Positions 54,815 through 64,000 of a stretch of 64,000 bases of DNA are shown here, one piece after another. The stretch covers positions 1,178,001 through 1,242,000 of the forward strand of contig NZ_CP068046.1 of the NCBI RefSeq assembly GCF_016698665.1, written 5' to 3'. The stretch comes from Devosia rhizoryzae. GTDB taxonomy: Bacteria; Pseudomonadota; Alphaproteobacteria; Rhizobiales; Devosiaceae. Both the position numbers and the translations under genes were made by a program. Below the pieces are notes generated by a model, which made no database searches, was not told the DNA's origin, and was given only the letters and a program-made list of their open reading frames with translations. Within the stretch, counting starts at the first letter, position 1; each line of letters opens with the position of its first letter.

Positions 54815-56323
54815 TCATTGCCCCACTCCCGCTTCGCCGGCGTACCGTAGCGCTTCCTCGGCGGCGCTGAACAGGGCGCGGGCCTTGTTTTCGCATTCGA
54901 GTTGTTCGAGCTGGGGTTGGCTGTCGGCGACGATGCCGGCGCCGGACTGCACATAGAGCTTGCCGTCCTTGACGATGCCGGTGCGCAAGACGATGCAGGT
55001 GTCCATGGTGCCGTCAGCGCCGAAATAACCAACGCAGCCGCCATAGATGCCGCGGCGGGTTTTTTCGAGGCTGTCGATGATTTCCATGGCCCGCACCTTC
55101 GGCGCGCCGGAAACGGTGCCGGCCGGGAAGCCGGCGGAAAGCGCATCGACGAAGTCGTATTGCGGATCCAGCACACCGACGACGTTTGAGACGATGTGCA
55201 TGACATGCGAATAGTATTCGAGGAAGAACTTGTCGGTGACCTTGACGGTGCCGGTTTGAGCGACGCGGCCGACGTCGTTGCGGCCCAGGTCGAGCAGCAT
55301 CAGGTGCTCGGAGAGCTCCTTGGGGTCGCTGAGAAGTTCGGACGCCAGTTCTTGGTCGCGGGTCGGCGTGGCGCCGCGCTTGCGGGTGCCGGCAATGGGC
55401 CGGATGGTGACTTCGCCATCCTGCACCCGAACCAGGATTTCCGGGCTCGATCCGGCCACCGCGAAGCCGCCGAAATCGAGGAAATACATATAGGGGCTGG
55501 GATTGGTGCGACGAAGCGCGCGGTAGAGTGCGGTCGGGGGCAGGTTGAAGTCAGCTGAAAAGCGCTGGCTCAAGACGACCTGGAAAATGTCGCCGGCCGC
55601 GATGTAGTCCTTGGCCCTGGCGACCATCTCGAAATATTCGTCACGCGAGGTGTTGCTGGTGACGCTGATGGCTTCAAGGTCGGGCAGGGCGGGGGTGGCT
55701 GGTGTCGCGCGGGAGAGGCGGGCGATCGCGTCGTCGATGCGGCTTTCGGCTGAGGCGAGCGCCTGGCTGCCGGAAACGCCTTCGCGCACATAGACGGGCG
55801 CGGTGAGATACAGCTCGTCCTTGAGCGTATCGAAGATGGCCAGCAGCGATGGGCGCATCAGCACGGCCTCGGGCGTGCCGAGTTCGTCGGCGCGATCGGT
55901 CGGCAGGTGCTCCATGTAGCGCACCATTTCGTAGCCGAGATAGCCGTAGACGCCCGCCGATTGGGGCGGCAGGCCTTCGGGCACTTCGATGTGGCTCTCG
56001 GCGACCAGCGCGCGCAAGGCATCGAGCGGCTTTTCGCTCATTGCCTCGAATGTTTCAGGACTGGTCTGCGCCGCACGGTTGATCGAGGCTGTTCCGCCAT
56101 CGACCTTGAGGATCAGGTCGGGCTGTAGGCCGATGATCGAGTAGCGGCCGCGCGTCGTTCCATCCTGCACACTTTCCAGAAGGAAAGTGTGCGAGCGGCC
56201 TTCGGCGAGCTTGAGATAGGTGCCGACCGGTGTTTCCAGATCCGCCACGATGCGACGCCAGACGATCTGCGACTTCCCGGTAGCATATTGCTCGGTAAAG
56301 CGCTTCGAAAAGTCGTCGTCCAT
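54815..56323 (-). CDS. trpE: Anthranilate synthase component I
   Basis: Makes anthranilate from chorismate, 502 residues. The N-terminal domain has FLLESVQDGTTRGRYSIIG, around the tryptophan-feedback site. The C-terminal chorismate-binding domain contains FQVVLSQRFSADF, RPIAGTRKRGATPTRD, DLGRNDVGRVA, SHVMHIVSNVVG and TVSGAPKVRAMEIID. It is a separate gene, not the TrpE-G fusion of many rhizobia. Only 18 bases separate it from ppiD, leaving no room for an attenuator. Confidence 0.96.
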   Translation of the reverse strand: MDDDFSKRFTEQYATGKSQIVWRRIVADLETPVGTYLKLAEGRSHTFLLESVQDGTTRGRYSIIGLQPDLILKVDGGTASINRAAQTSPETFEAMSEKPLDALRALVAESHIEVPEGLPPQSAGVYGYLGYEMVRYMEHLPTDRADELGTPEAVLMRPSLLAIFDTLKDELYLTAPVYVREGVSGSQALASAESRIDDAIARLSRATPATPALPDLEAISVTSNTSRDEYFEMVARAKDYIAAGDIFQVVLSQRFSADFNLPPTALYRALRRTNPSPYMYFLDFGGFAVAGSSPEILVRVQDGEVTIRPIAGTRKRGATPTRDQELASELLSDPKELSEHLMLLDLGRNDVGRVAQTGTVKVTDKFFLEYYSHVMHIVSNVVGVLDPQYDFVDALSAGFPAGTVSGAPKVRAMEIIDSLEKTRRGIYGGCVGYFGADGTMDTCIVLRTGIVKDGKLYVQSGAGIVADSQPQLEQLECENKARALFSAAEEALRYAGEAGVGQ

Positions 56324-56341
56324 GGTGGCGTTCCGGTGGAG

Positions 56342-58216
56342 TTACTGGCCGTAATTGTTGACGAGCAGGGTATTAAGCGCCTGCTGGTTGATGCGCAGCC
56401 CGGCATCGTCGCGGATAGCAGCGACGAACTCGTTTTCAAGTCCGGTACGGGCGTCGTCGTTGAGGCCTGCAACCACGTCAGTCGCAAGAGGCTCGGCGGG
56501 TGCTGCATTGTCGGTGACTTGGAAGACGATGAACTCGCCGCTTTCGCTTACGGCGGAGCCCTTGTGGTCCGGCCCGCCCGCAAAGGCCGCGGCGGCGACG
56601 GTGGTGTCGATCGTGCCATCATCCGAGCCGAAGCGACTGAAGGGGGGGCTGATCTGCGGAAAGAGACTGAGTTCGGCGGCCACATCGGTCAGCGCTTCAC
56701 CGCCCTCGAGCCGGCCGACAATCGTATTGCCCAGTTCGATCAGCGCGTTGTTGGTGCGCTCTTCGGTAATGGTGGCGATCAGTTGGTCGCGCACTTCGTC
56801 CAGGGTCTGATCACGGGCGGGCGCGATCGATTCAAGGTCGAACCAGAGGTGGGCGTTGCCGGCAAGCGGAACGGATGGTGTCAGCCGACCTTCCTCGGCA
56901 CGGTAGATCGCCTGCGCGACCTTCTGGCGCTCGTCCGCTGCAAGATTGGGCAAGGCCGAAAGTTCTGCGCCACTCTGCGATACCGCCACTTCGTAGACTT
57001 CGAGGCCATAGCGTTGGGCAATGTCTTCGATCGGCGTAAAGGCTGCACGCAGTTCTTCGATCTGGTCAAGGATGTCGTTGATCTCGTTACGCGCCGCGGT
57101 GGCGCCGAGGCGGGCGACGATGTCTGCGCGTGCTTCTTCCAGGGTTGGCTGACCTGCGGCTTCGATTGCCGACACGTGAATGGCACGCTGTCCGCCGATG
57201 CCCGGGATCAAGGCAAAATCGCCCTGCGCGAGGCCAAAGGCTGCGTTGGCGAGCGCGGTATCGGTGATAGCGCTCTGTGCGAGCGTGCCGAGGCTTGATG
57301 GTGTGAGGCCAGCCTGCTGAACTAGGTTCGTAAAGTCGGCGCCGGCAGCAAGGCCTGCCTCGAACTGGGCCTGGAGTTCGGGCGTATTCAGGGCTACCTG
57401 CTCAATGGTGCGGCGTTCCGGGGTCGAGAGGCTCTCGCGCACCGCTTCGTATTCAGCCGCGATTTCTTCATCAGTAAAGGTCTTGGTCGCGGCCAGCGAG
57501 GTGAGCGACAGGTCCAGCAAACGGACCGTACGAGTCTCCACAGTGCGGAACTCGGCCTGGTGCTCGGTGAGGTAGGCGGCGAGTTCTTCTTCGGTGGGCG
57601 CCGCTGGCGTATCGACGTTGAGCTCGGTCAGCGTGATATAATCCACCGTCCGCGTCGCGCCGGAATACTTGTTGAGCAGGTCCGACGCTGCGTCCGGCAG
57701 GCCGGTTTCGGCGAACAAGGACGAGAGCACCTGCGTGCGGCGCGCTTCGGCGGCACGAGCTTCGAAATATTCCGCTTCGGTCCAACCGGCACGCTGCAAC
57801 GTCTGGGTGAAGATGGAAGGATCAAAGGTCCCCAGAGTGCCGAAGAATGAGGGATCTTCACGAAGCATCTGCGCGAGCTTTGCATCAGACACGCCCAAGC
57901 CGAACTGGCTGGAAAGCGTATCGAGTGCCGCGCCTTCGGAAAGGTTCAGCAGCACCGCGGTCGGGATGCCATAGGCCTCGGCCTGGCTCGCCGTCGGCAC
58001 GGAACCAAGCTGCTGCGAAAGCTGGCTGACGCGGCTCTCGTAAGCACGCAGGAATTCACGTGAGTTGATTTCCTCGTCGCCGACGCGGGCAATGGTATTG
58101 CTGCCGAGGTCGAGGATCACATTGTTGATGCCGAAGCCGGCCACGCCAACCAGCAGGAACCCGCCAAGGATTTTCCCAGGCCAGGATTTTGCAAAGCCGC
58201 GCAAACCATCGAGCAT
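56342..58216 (-). CDS. ppiD: PpiD-like periplasmic folding factor (SurA_N/rotamase)
   Basis: A 624-residue inner-membrane anchored chaperone facing the periplasm. One helix ([22 protein letters not shown]) is followed by a SurA-type N-domain ([45 protein letters not shown]) and a degenerate parvulin rotamase region (about 230-380). A C-terminal helical part ends [11 protein letters not shown]. It helps fold outer-membrane and secreted proteins. It begins the leftward trp-moa-lexA run. Confidence 0.92.
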   Translation of the reverse strand: MLDGLRGFAKSWPGKILGGFLLVGVAGFGINNVILDLGSNTIARVGDEEINSREFLRAYESRVSQLSQQLGSVPTASQAEAYGIPTAVLLNLSEGAALDTLSSQFGLGVSDAKLAQMLREDPSFFGTLGTFDPSIFTQTLQRAGWTEAEYFEARAAEARRTQVLSSLFAETGLPDAASDLLNKYSGATRTVDYITLTELNVDTPAAPTEEELAAYLTEHQAEFRTVETRTVRLLDLSLTSLAATKTFTDEEIAAEYEAVRESLSTPERRTIEQVALNTPELQAQFEAGLAAGADFTNLVQQAGLTPSSLGTLAQSAITDTALANAAFGLAQGDFALIPGIGGQRAIHVSAIEAAGQPTLEEARADIVARLGATAARNEINDILDQIEELRAAFTPIEDIAQRYGLEVYEVAVSQSGAELSALPNLAADERQKVAQAIYRAEEGRLTPSVPLAGNAHLWFDLESIAPARDQTLDEVRDQLIATITEERTNNALIELGNTIVGRLEGGEALTDVAAELSLFPQISPPFSRFGSDDGTIDTTVAAAAFAGGPDHKGSAVSESGEFIVFQVTDNAAPAEPLATDVVAGLNDDARTGLENEFVAAIRDDAGLRINQQALNTLLVNNYGQ

Positions 58217-58337
58217 TTCGAGCGTTCCCGTTCGGGGTCCGAGGCTTTACCGCAAGTGCGAGCCCAGACTAGAAGACAATACCGCAGCCGGGGTTAGGGC
58301 AATCCTTTCCCTGGCGCAAGAGGCAGGAGTAGCAAGA

Positions 58338-59090
58338 TTGACGACCATCTCACCGCTGATCGCCGGAAACTGGAAGATGAACGGGCTCACCCACTCGCTT
58401 GACGAGATGGCTGAGCTCGCCCGCCTTCTGACGACCGGCGCCGCCCCCCGCGCCATCGTCGTCGTCTGTCCGCCGGCAACCCTGCTCGCTGCCGTTGCCG
58501 CGCAAGGAGCTTCGTCCGGCATTCTGGCCGGTGGCCAGGACTGCCATCCGCAATCGTCCGGCGCCCATACGGGCGACATATCGGCGTCCATGCTGGCCGA
58601 TGCCGGTGCGCAGTTCGTGATCGTTGGACACTCCGAGCGCCGCCAGCTGCACGGCGAAACGAACGAGATCGTCCGTAGCAAGGCAGAAGCGGCGATTGGT
58701 GCGGGCCTCAAACCCATCATCTGCATCGGCGAAACCGAAGCGGAACGTGAATCCGGCCAGGCCGAACATGTCGTGTCCGGTCAGCTTGCCGCCGCTCTGC
58801 CGGACGCAGCCGCGCAGCACGAAGTCGTGGTGGCCTATGAGCCGGTCTGGGCCATCGGCACCGATCGCACACCGAGCCTTGAAGACATCGCGGCGATGCA
58901 TACTTCCATCCGCACCTGCCTCACCGAACGTTTCGGCGAACGCGGCGAGACCATCCGCATACTTTATGGCGGCTCGGTCAAGCCGCACAATGCCCGTGAA
59001 ATCCTCAACGTCGACAATGTCAACGGGGCTCTGGTGGGCGGCGCAAGCCTCTTGGCAAAAGACTTCTATACCATTATCTCCGCAGTCTAG
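58338..59090 (+). CDS. tpiA: Triosephosphate isomerase
   Basis: Interconverts dihydroxyacetone phosphate and glyceraldehyde 3-phosphate, 250 residues. Catalytic residues are Lys in AGNWKMNG, His in [13 protein letters not shown] and Glu in [12 protein letters not shown]; the phosphate loop is [10 protein letters not shown] and GGASL. The start is TTG 58338 with AGGAG eight bases upstream. It is divergent from ppiD. The frame is open upstream to 58065, but that is antisense to ppiD. Confidence 0.97.
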   Translation: MTTISPLIAGNWKMNGLTHSLDEMAELARLLTTGAAPRAIVVVCPPATLLAAVAAQGASSGILAGGQDCHPQSSGAHTGDISASMLADAGAQFVIVGHSERRQLHGETNEIVRSKAEAAIGAGLKPIICIGETEAERESGQAEHVVSGQLAAALPDAAAQHEVVVAYEPVWAIGTDRTPSLEDIAAMHTSIRTCLTERFGERGETIRILYGGSVKPHNAREILNVDNVNGALVGGASLLAKDFYTIISAV

Positions 59091-59104
59091 TTCAGACGGC
59101 ACCT

Positions 59105-59150
59105 GCCGGTCGCGGCGAAATTGCCCCGACCGGCTGGTATTTGCTGTGTG
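59105..59150 (+). terminator. Hairpin after tpiA, weak terminator candidate
   Basis: Inverted arms GCCGGTCG (59105-59112) and CGACCGGC (59127-59134) with a 14-base loop, then TGGTATTTGCTG. The T-run is poor; secG may share transcription. Confidence 0.35.
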
Positions 59151-59228
59151 ACGGGTGTAAGACCCCGCATCCTTTTGACACCGGGCCAGCCGTGGCCGGA
59201 CCCGGATTGACGCGAAGACAAGAATTCC

Positions 59229-59801
59229 ATGGCCAACGTCCTCCTAGTCGCCTACCTGCTGATCGTGCTGGCGCTGATTGTCGTCATCCTGCTGCAGCGG
59301 AGCGAGGGTGGTGCGCTGGGCATCGGCGGTGGCGGCGGCGGCCTGATGACGGCGCGCGGTTCGGCGAACCTCTTGACCCGCACCACGGCGATCCTTGCCA
59401 CTTTGTTCTTCGTTTCGGCCATTGGGCTCACGGTTATCAACGAACTCGATCGCGGCACTTCCGGCATCCTGGAAAACGCCGTGACGACGCCGACGGGCGA
59501 GCAGCCGTCGACCGTGCTCGATGCGCTTAACGCTCTTCAGGGCGAAGAAACATCGGACCTGCTGCTTCCGGCTGAGGCCCAGACGCCGGCGACGTCGACC
59601 GACACCGATCTGCCCGTTCCTGCAGCGCCGGCGACCGAGACCACCACCGCACCTGCGGCTGACGCAACGACCACGGCTCCCGCGACCGAAGTTCCGCTTC
59701 TGGCTCCGACCAACGAGACCGCCGCGCCTGCCGCGATCAGCAGCGACCTGCCAGTGCCCGCGGCCCCGGCCGAACCGACACCCGCCGCTCCGGCGAACTA
59801 A
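59229..59801 (+). CDS. secG: Preprotein translocase subunit SecG
   Basis: A small subunit of the SecYEG channel. The first 80 residues hold two membrane helices (LLVAYLLIVLALIVVILLQ; ILATLFFVSAIGLTVI) flanking the conserved GGALGIGGGGGGLMTARGSANLLTR loop. The rest of the 190 residues is a long Ala/Pro/Thr-rich, probably disordered tail (about 80-190), far beyond the roughly 110 residues of E. coli SecG. Such tails occur in Hyphomicrobiales. It ends at a strong terminator. Confidence 0.95.
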   Translation: MANVLLVAYLLIVLALIVVILLQRSEGGALGIGGGGGGLMTARGSANLLTRTTAILATLFFVSAIGLTVINELDRGTSGILENAVTTPTGEQPSTVLDALNALQGEETSDLLLPAEAQTPATSTDTDLPVPAAPATETTTAPAADATTTAPATEVPLLAPTNETAAPAAISSDLPVPAAPAEPTPAAPAN

Positions 59802-59820
59802 CCGCCGCAAGGCACCTGAA

Positions 59821-59850
59821 AAGGGGATGGAAACATCCCCTTCTTCTTTT
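59821..59850 (+). terminator. Rho-independent terminator after secG
   Basis: Nine-base perfect stem AAGGGGATG/CATCCCCTT with GAAA loop, then CTTCTTTT. It starts 19 bases after the secG stop. Confidence 0.88.
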
Positions 59851-59901
59851 GTGTAGAACGCGAAGGCGCTCTGCGAATCGACAACTATTTGCTTATGGTG
59901 A

Positions 59902-61535
<1,634 letters not shown>

Positions 61536-61536
<1 letters not shown>

Positions 61537-61712
61537 TGGCTGACATCGTCAACCTTCGGACAGCCCGCAAACAAAAGGCTCGCGCTGACAAGGACGCGAA
61601 GGCTTCGGAAAATCGCGTGTTTTTCGGGCGCACCAAGGCTGAAAAGCTAAAGGAAGCGGCGGAGAAGGCGCGGGCGGAAAAGCATGTCGAGGCGCACAAG
61701 CGGGAAGACTAG
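61536..61712 (+). CDS. DUF4169 family small protein
   Basis: A 58-residue highly charged helical protein starting MADIVNLRTARKQKAR and containing NRVFFGRTKAEKLKEAAEKA. It matches DUF4169, a small Alphaproteobacteria-limited family of unknown function. ATG 61536 overlaps the pyrG TGA, so it is translationally coupled to pyrG. Confidence 0.85.
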
Positions 61713-61909
61713 TTACCCCCTCCCTAGCTTTGCTACGGCCCTTCAGGCCTAGCGCCGCTGCCCTCCCCTCAAGGGGGAGGGTAAGCTCGGTGGTTCTTGC
61801 GAGATTGTGCAACATACGGGGTGTCCACCTTCCCCCTCAGAGGGGAAGGCAAGCGGAGCTTGGCGAGGAACGAGCCTAGTGTAGCTCGGAAGGAGGTGCC
61901 TCCTGCGGC
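61713..61909. repeat. Convergent intergenic region with G+C-rich hairpins
   Basis: The 197-base gap between DUF4169 and the VOC gene contains the hairpins CCCTCCCCTCAAGGGGGAGGG (about 61761-61781) and CCTTCCCCCTCAGAGGGGAAGG-like arms (about 61830-61850). Similar in style to families A and B but different in sequence. No gene seen. Confidence 0.55.
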
Positions 61910-62341
61910 TCACCAATCCACCTGGCAATCGACGCCGTCGGGCCCGAATTGCATCGAGTTCTCGGTGTATTGAAAAATCTCGAGCTTGACGCCGCTTGGG
62001 TCTGCCAGCCAGCACTGCCAGGTGTGGTCGACGCCCAGCTTCTTGTCGGTCACTGTAACGCCCTTGGACTTGGCATTGGCCATGAAGGCGTCGATGTCGT
62101 CGGTTTCAAAGCAGATGTGGTTGATCTGGTTGCTTTCGTCGAAGCGGCTTTCGCCCTTGAGGAAGACCTCGACGAAGGTGCGGTGGCCGAAGTCAAGATA
62201 GAAGCCGATCCGATCGTCGCCGCGCTTGAAGTCGAACTTTGGAGCCACGCCGCAGACGACGCGGTAGAAGGTCTCCACGGCATCGAGGTCGCGCGCGAAA
62301 ATGCAGGTATGGGCCACCTGTTTGACGAGTTGTGTGGTCAC
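61910..62341 (-). CDS. VOC family (glyoxalase fold) protein
   Basis: A 143-residue protein with VAHTCIFARDLDAVETFYRVV (metal His), the glutamate in FVEVFLKG, INHICFETDDIDAFMANAKSKG (second His) and CWLADPSGVKLEIFQYTE (second Glu). All four glyoxalase-type metal ligands appear present, so an active metal enzyme is plausible; substrate unknown. The start is GTG 62341 with a strong GGAGGA site. It sits where many relatives have kdsA, between pyrG and eno. Confidence 0.88.
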   Translation of the reverse strand: MTTQLVKQVAHTCIFARDLDAVETFYRVVCGVAPKFDFKRGDDRIGFYLDFGHRTFVEVFLKGESRFDESNQINHICFETDDIDAFMANAKSKGVTVTDKKLGVDHTWQCWLADPSGVKLEIFQYTENSMQFGPDGVDCQVDW

Positions 62342-62493
62342 GAAATTCTCCTCCGCAAGATCGGGCAGAACGCCCAGGCTGACATGTTAGGGCAGGGCAT
62401 GAGGACATGCTAGAGCCCGGAACAATCGTTTCCAGCGGCGCGCAGCCGCTTTTTTGCCGCTGCCCTCTTTTCACTGTCACACGGCGCGTCTAG

Positions 62494-63810
<1,317 letters not shown>

Positions 63811-63830
63811 CCGTATCGCTGAGACAATTG

Positions 63831-63862
63831 AAAAAGCCCGGTGGTGACACCGGGCTTTTTTG
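63831..63862 (+). terminator. Rho-independent terminator after eno
   Basis: Stem AAAAGCCCGGTG/CACCGGGCTTTT with loop GTGA and a final T-run, 21 bases after the eno stop. Confidence 0.93.
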
Positions 63863-63873
63863 CTGAACGACAC

Positions 63874-63986
63874 CCCTCATCCGCCCTTCGGGCACCTTCT
63901 CCCGCAAGGGGAGAAGGGGGTCCCACCAGCTTCCCTCTCCCCTCGCAGGAGAGGGTGGATCGGCCAACGGCCGAGACGGGTGAGGG
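63874..63986. repeat. Palindromic intergenic repeat, family B, copy 2
   Basis: A 113-base element starting CCCTCATCCGCCCTTCGGGC, identical over the first 30 or so bases to copy 1 (41724-41844). It holds the CCTTCTCCC/GGGGAGAAGG hairpin and a related CTCTCCCCTCGCAGGAGAG hairpin, and ends CGGGTGAGGG. It is close to the window edge; the gene beyond is not seen. Confidence 0.85.
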
Positions 63987-64000
63987 GGCCTACTGAAATG

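Noticed and set aside
58065..58337. N-terminal extension of tpiA
   Set aside because: The upstream part is antisense to ppiD, and TTG 58338 has the AGGAG site and the family-typical N-terminus.

Overview
The window is a stretch of core chromosome from a GC-rich alphaproteobacterium of the order Hyphomicrobiales (Rhizobiales). I infer a Devosia-like organism, but genus is not provable from sequence alone. The order-level call rests on divK-pleD, an alphaproteobacterial SOS operator (GTTC-N7-GTTC) in front of lexA, the trpE/trpGDC-moaC-moeA-lexA run, the aroQ-accB-accC-aat run, tpiA-secG-pyrG near eno, and lineage-typical small families (DUF3572, DUF983, DUF4169, DUF423, DUF482). I see no prophage, insertion sequence, integron, CRISPR array or rRNA operon. 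The only RNA gene found is one tRNA-Leu(CAA).

Layout. 1-4.9 kb: the end of an effector-binding-domain protein, then a leftward run dsbA-like, aroQ, accB, accC, aat and an APH(3')-type phosphotransferase. 5-14.9 kb: an aminotransferase, DUF423, RNase E, then rightward amiC, a class A penicillin-binding protein and a small secreted protein. 15-20.6 kb: AzlCD, a MATE exporter, an S11 peptidase with SPOR domain and a TspO-like membrane protein. 20.6-32.3 kb: clpS-clpA, YCII and VOC proteins, SulP, HIT, then leftward DUF3572-dinB-ridA-DUF482, and rightward divK-pleD. 32.3-41.8 kb: repeats, rpmG, DUF983-rnr, plsY-dprA, murB, topA. 41.8-48.7 kb: pyrB, a DHOase-like pyrC, an M19 dipeptidase, an SRAP protein coupled to a Gre-like factor, a kinase, MFS and TetR. 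48.7-58.2 kb: a long leftward supercluster ppiD, trpE, trpG, trpD, trpC, moaC, moeA, lexA, uvsE. 58.3-64 kb: tpiA, secG, pyrG, DUF4169, a VOC protein and eno.

How the genes work together. Cell-envelope growth is well represented (amiC, PBP1A, S11 peptidase, murB, plsY, accBC). Protein quality control is represented by clpSA plus aat, the N-end-rule transferase whose products ClpS recognises. DNA and RNA maintenance is represented by rne, rnr, topA, dinB, uvsE, lexA, the SRAP protein and dprA. Nucleotide and amino-acid synthesis is represented by pyrB/pyrC-like, pyrG, trp and aroQ. Many genes overlap by ATGA, which implies tightly coupled operons. Several convergent pairs share a CTAG that supplies both stop codons. 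The larger convergent gaps are filled by palindromic repeats.

No clearly new multi-gene system is visible. The most interesting items are the DHOase that lacks its HxH metal motif, an E. coli-like (type I) MurB, a secreted small protein with a possible tail-tube/Hcp-like fold, an APH(3')-like kinase coupled to aat, a Gre-like factor with an altered coiled-coil tip coupled to an SRAP protein, and the repeat families.
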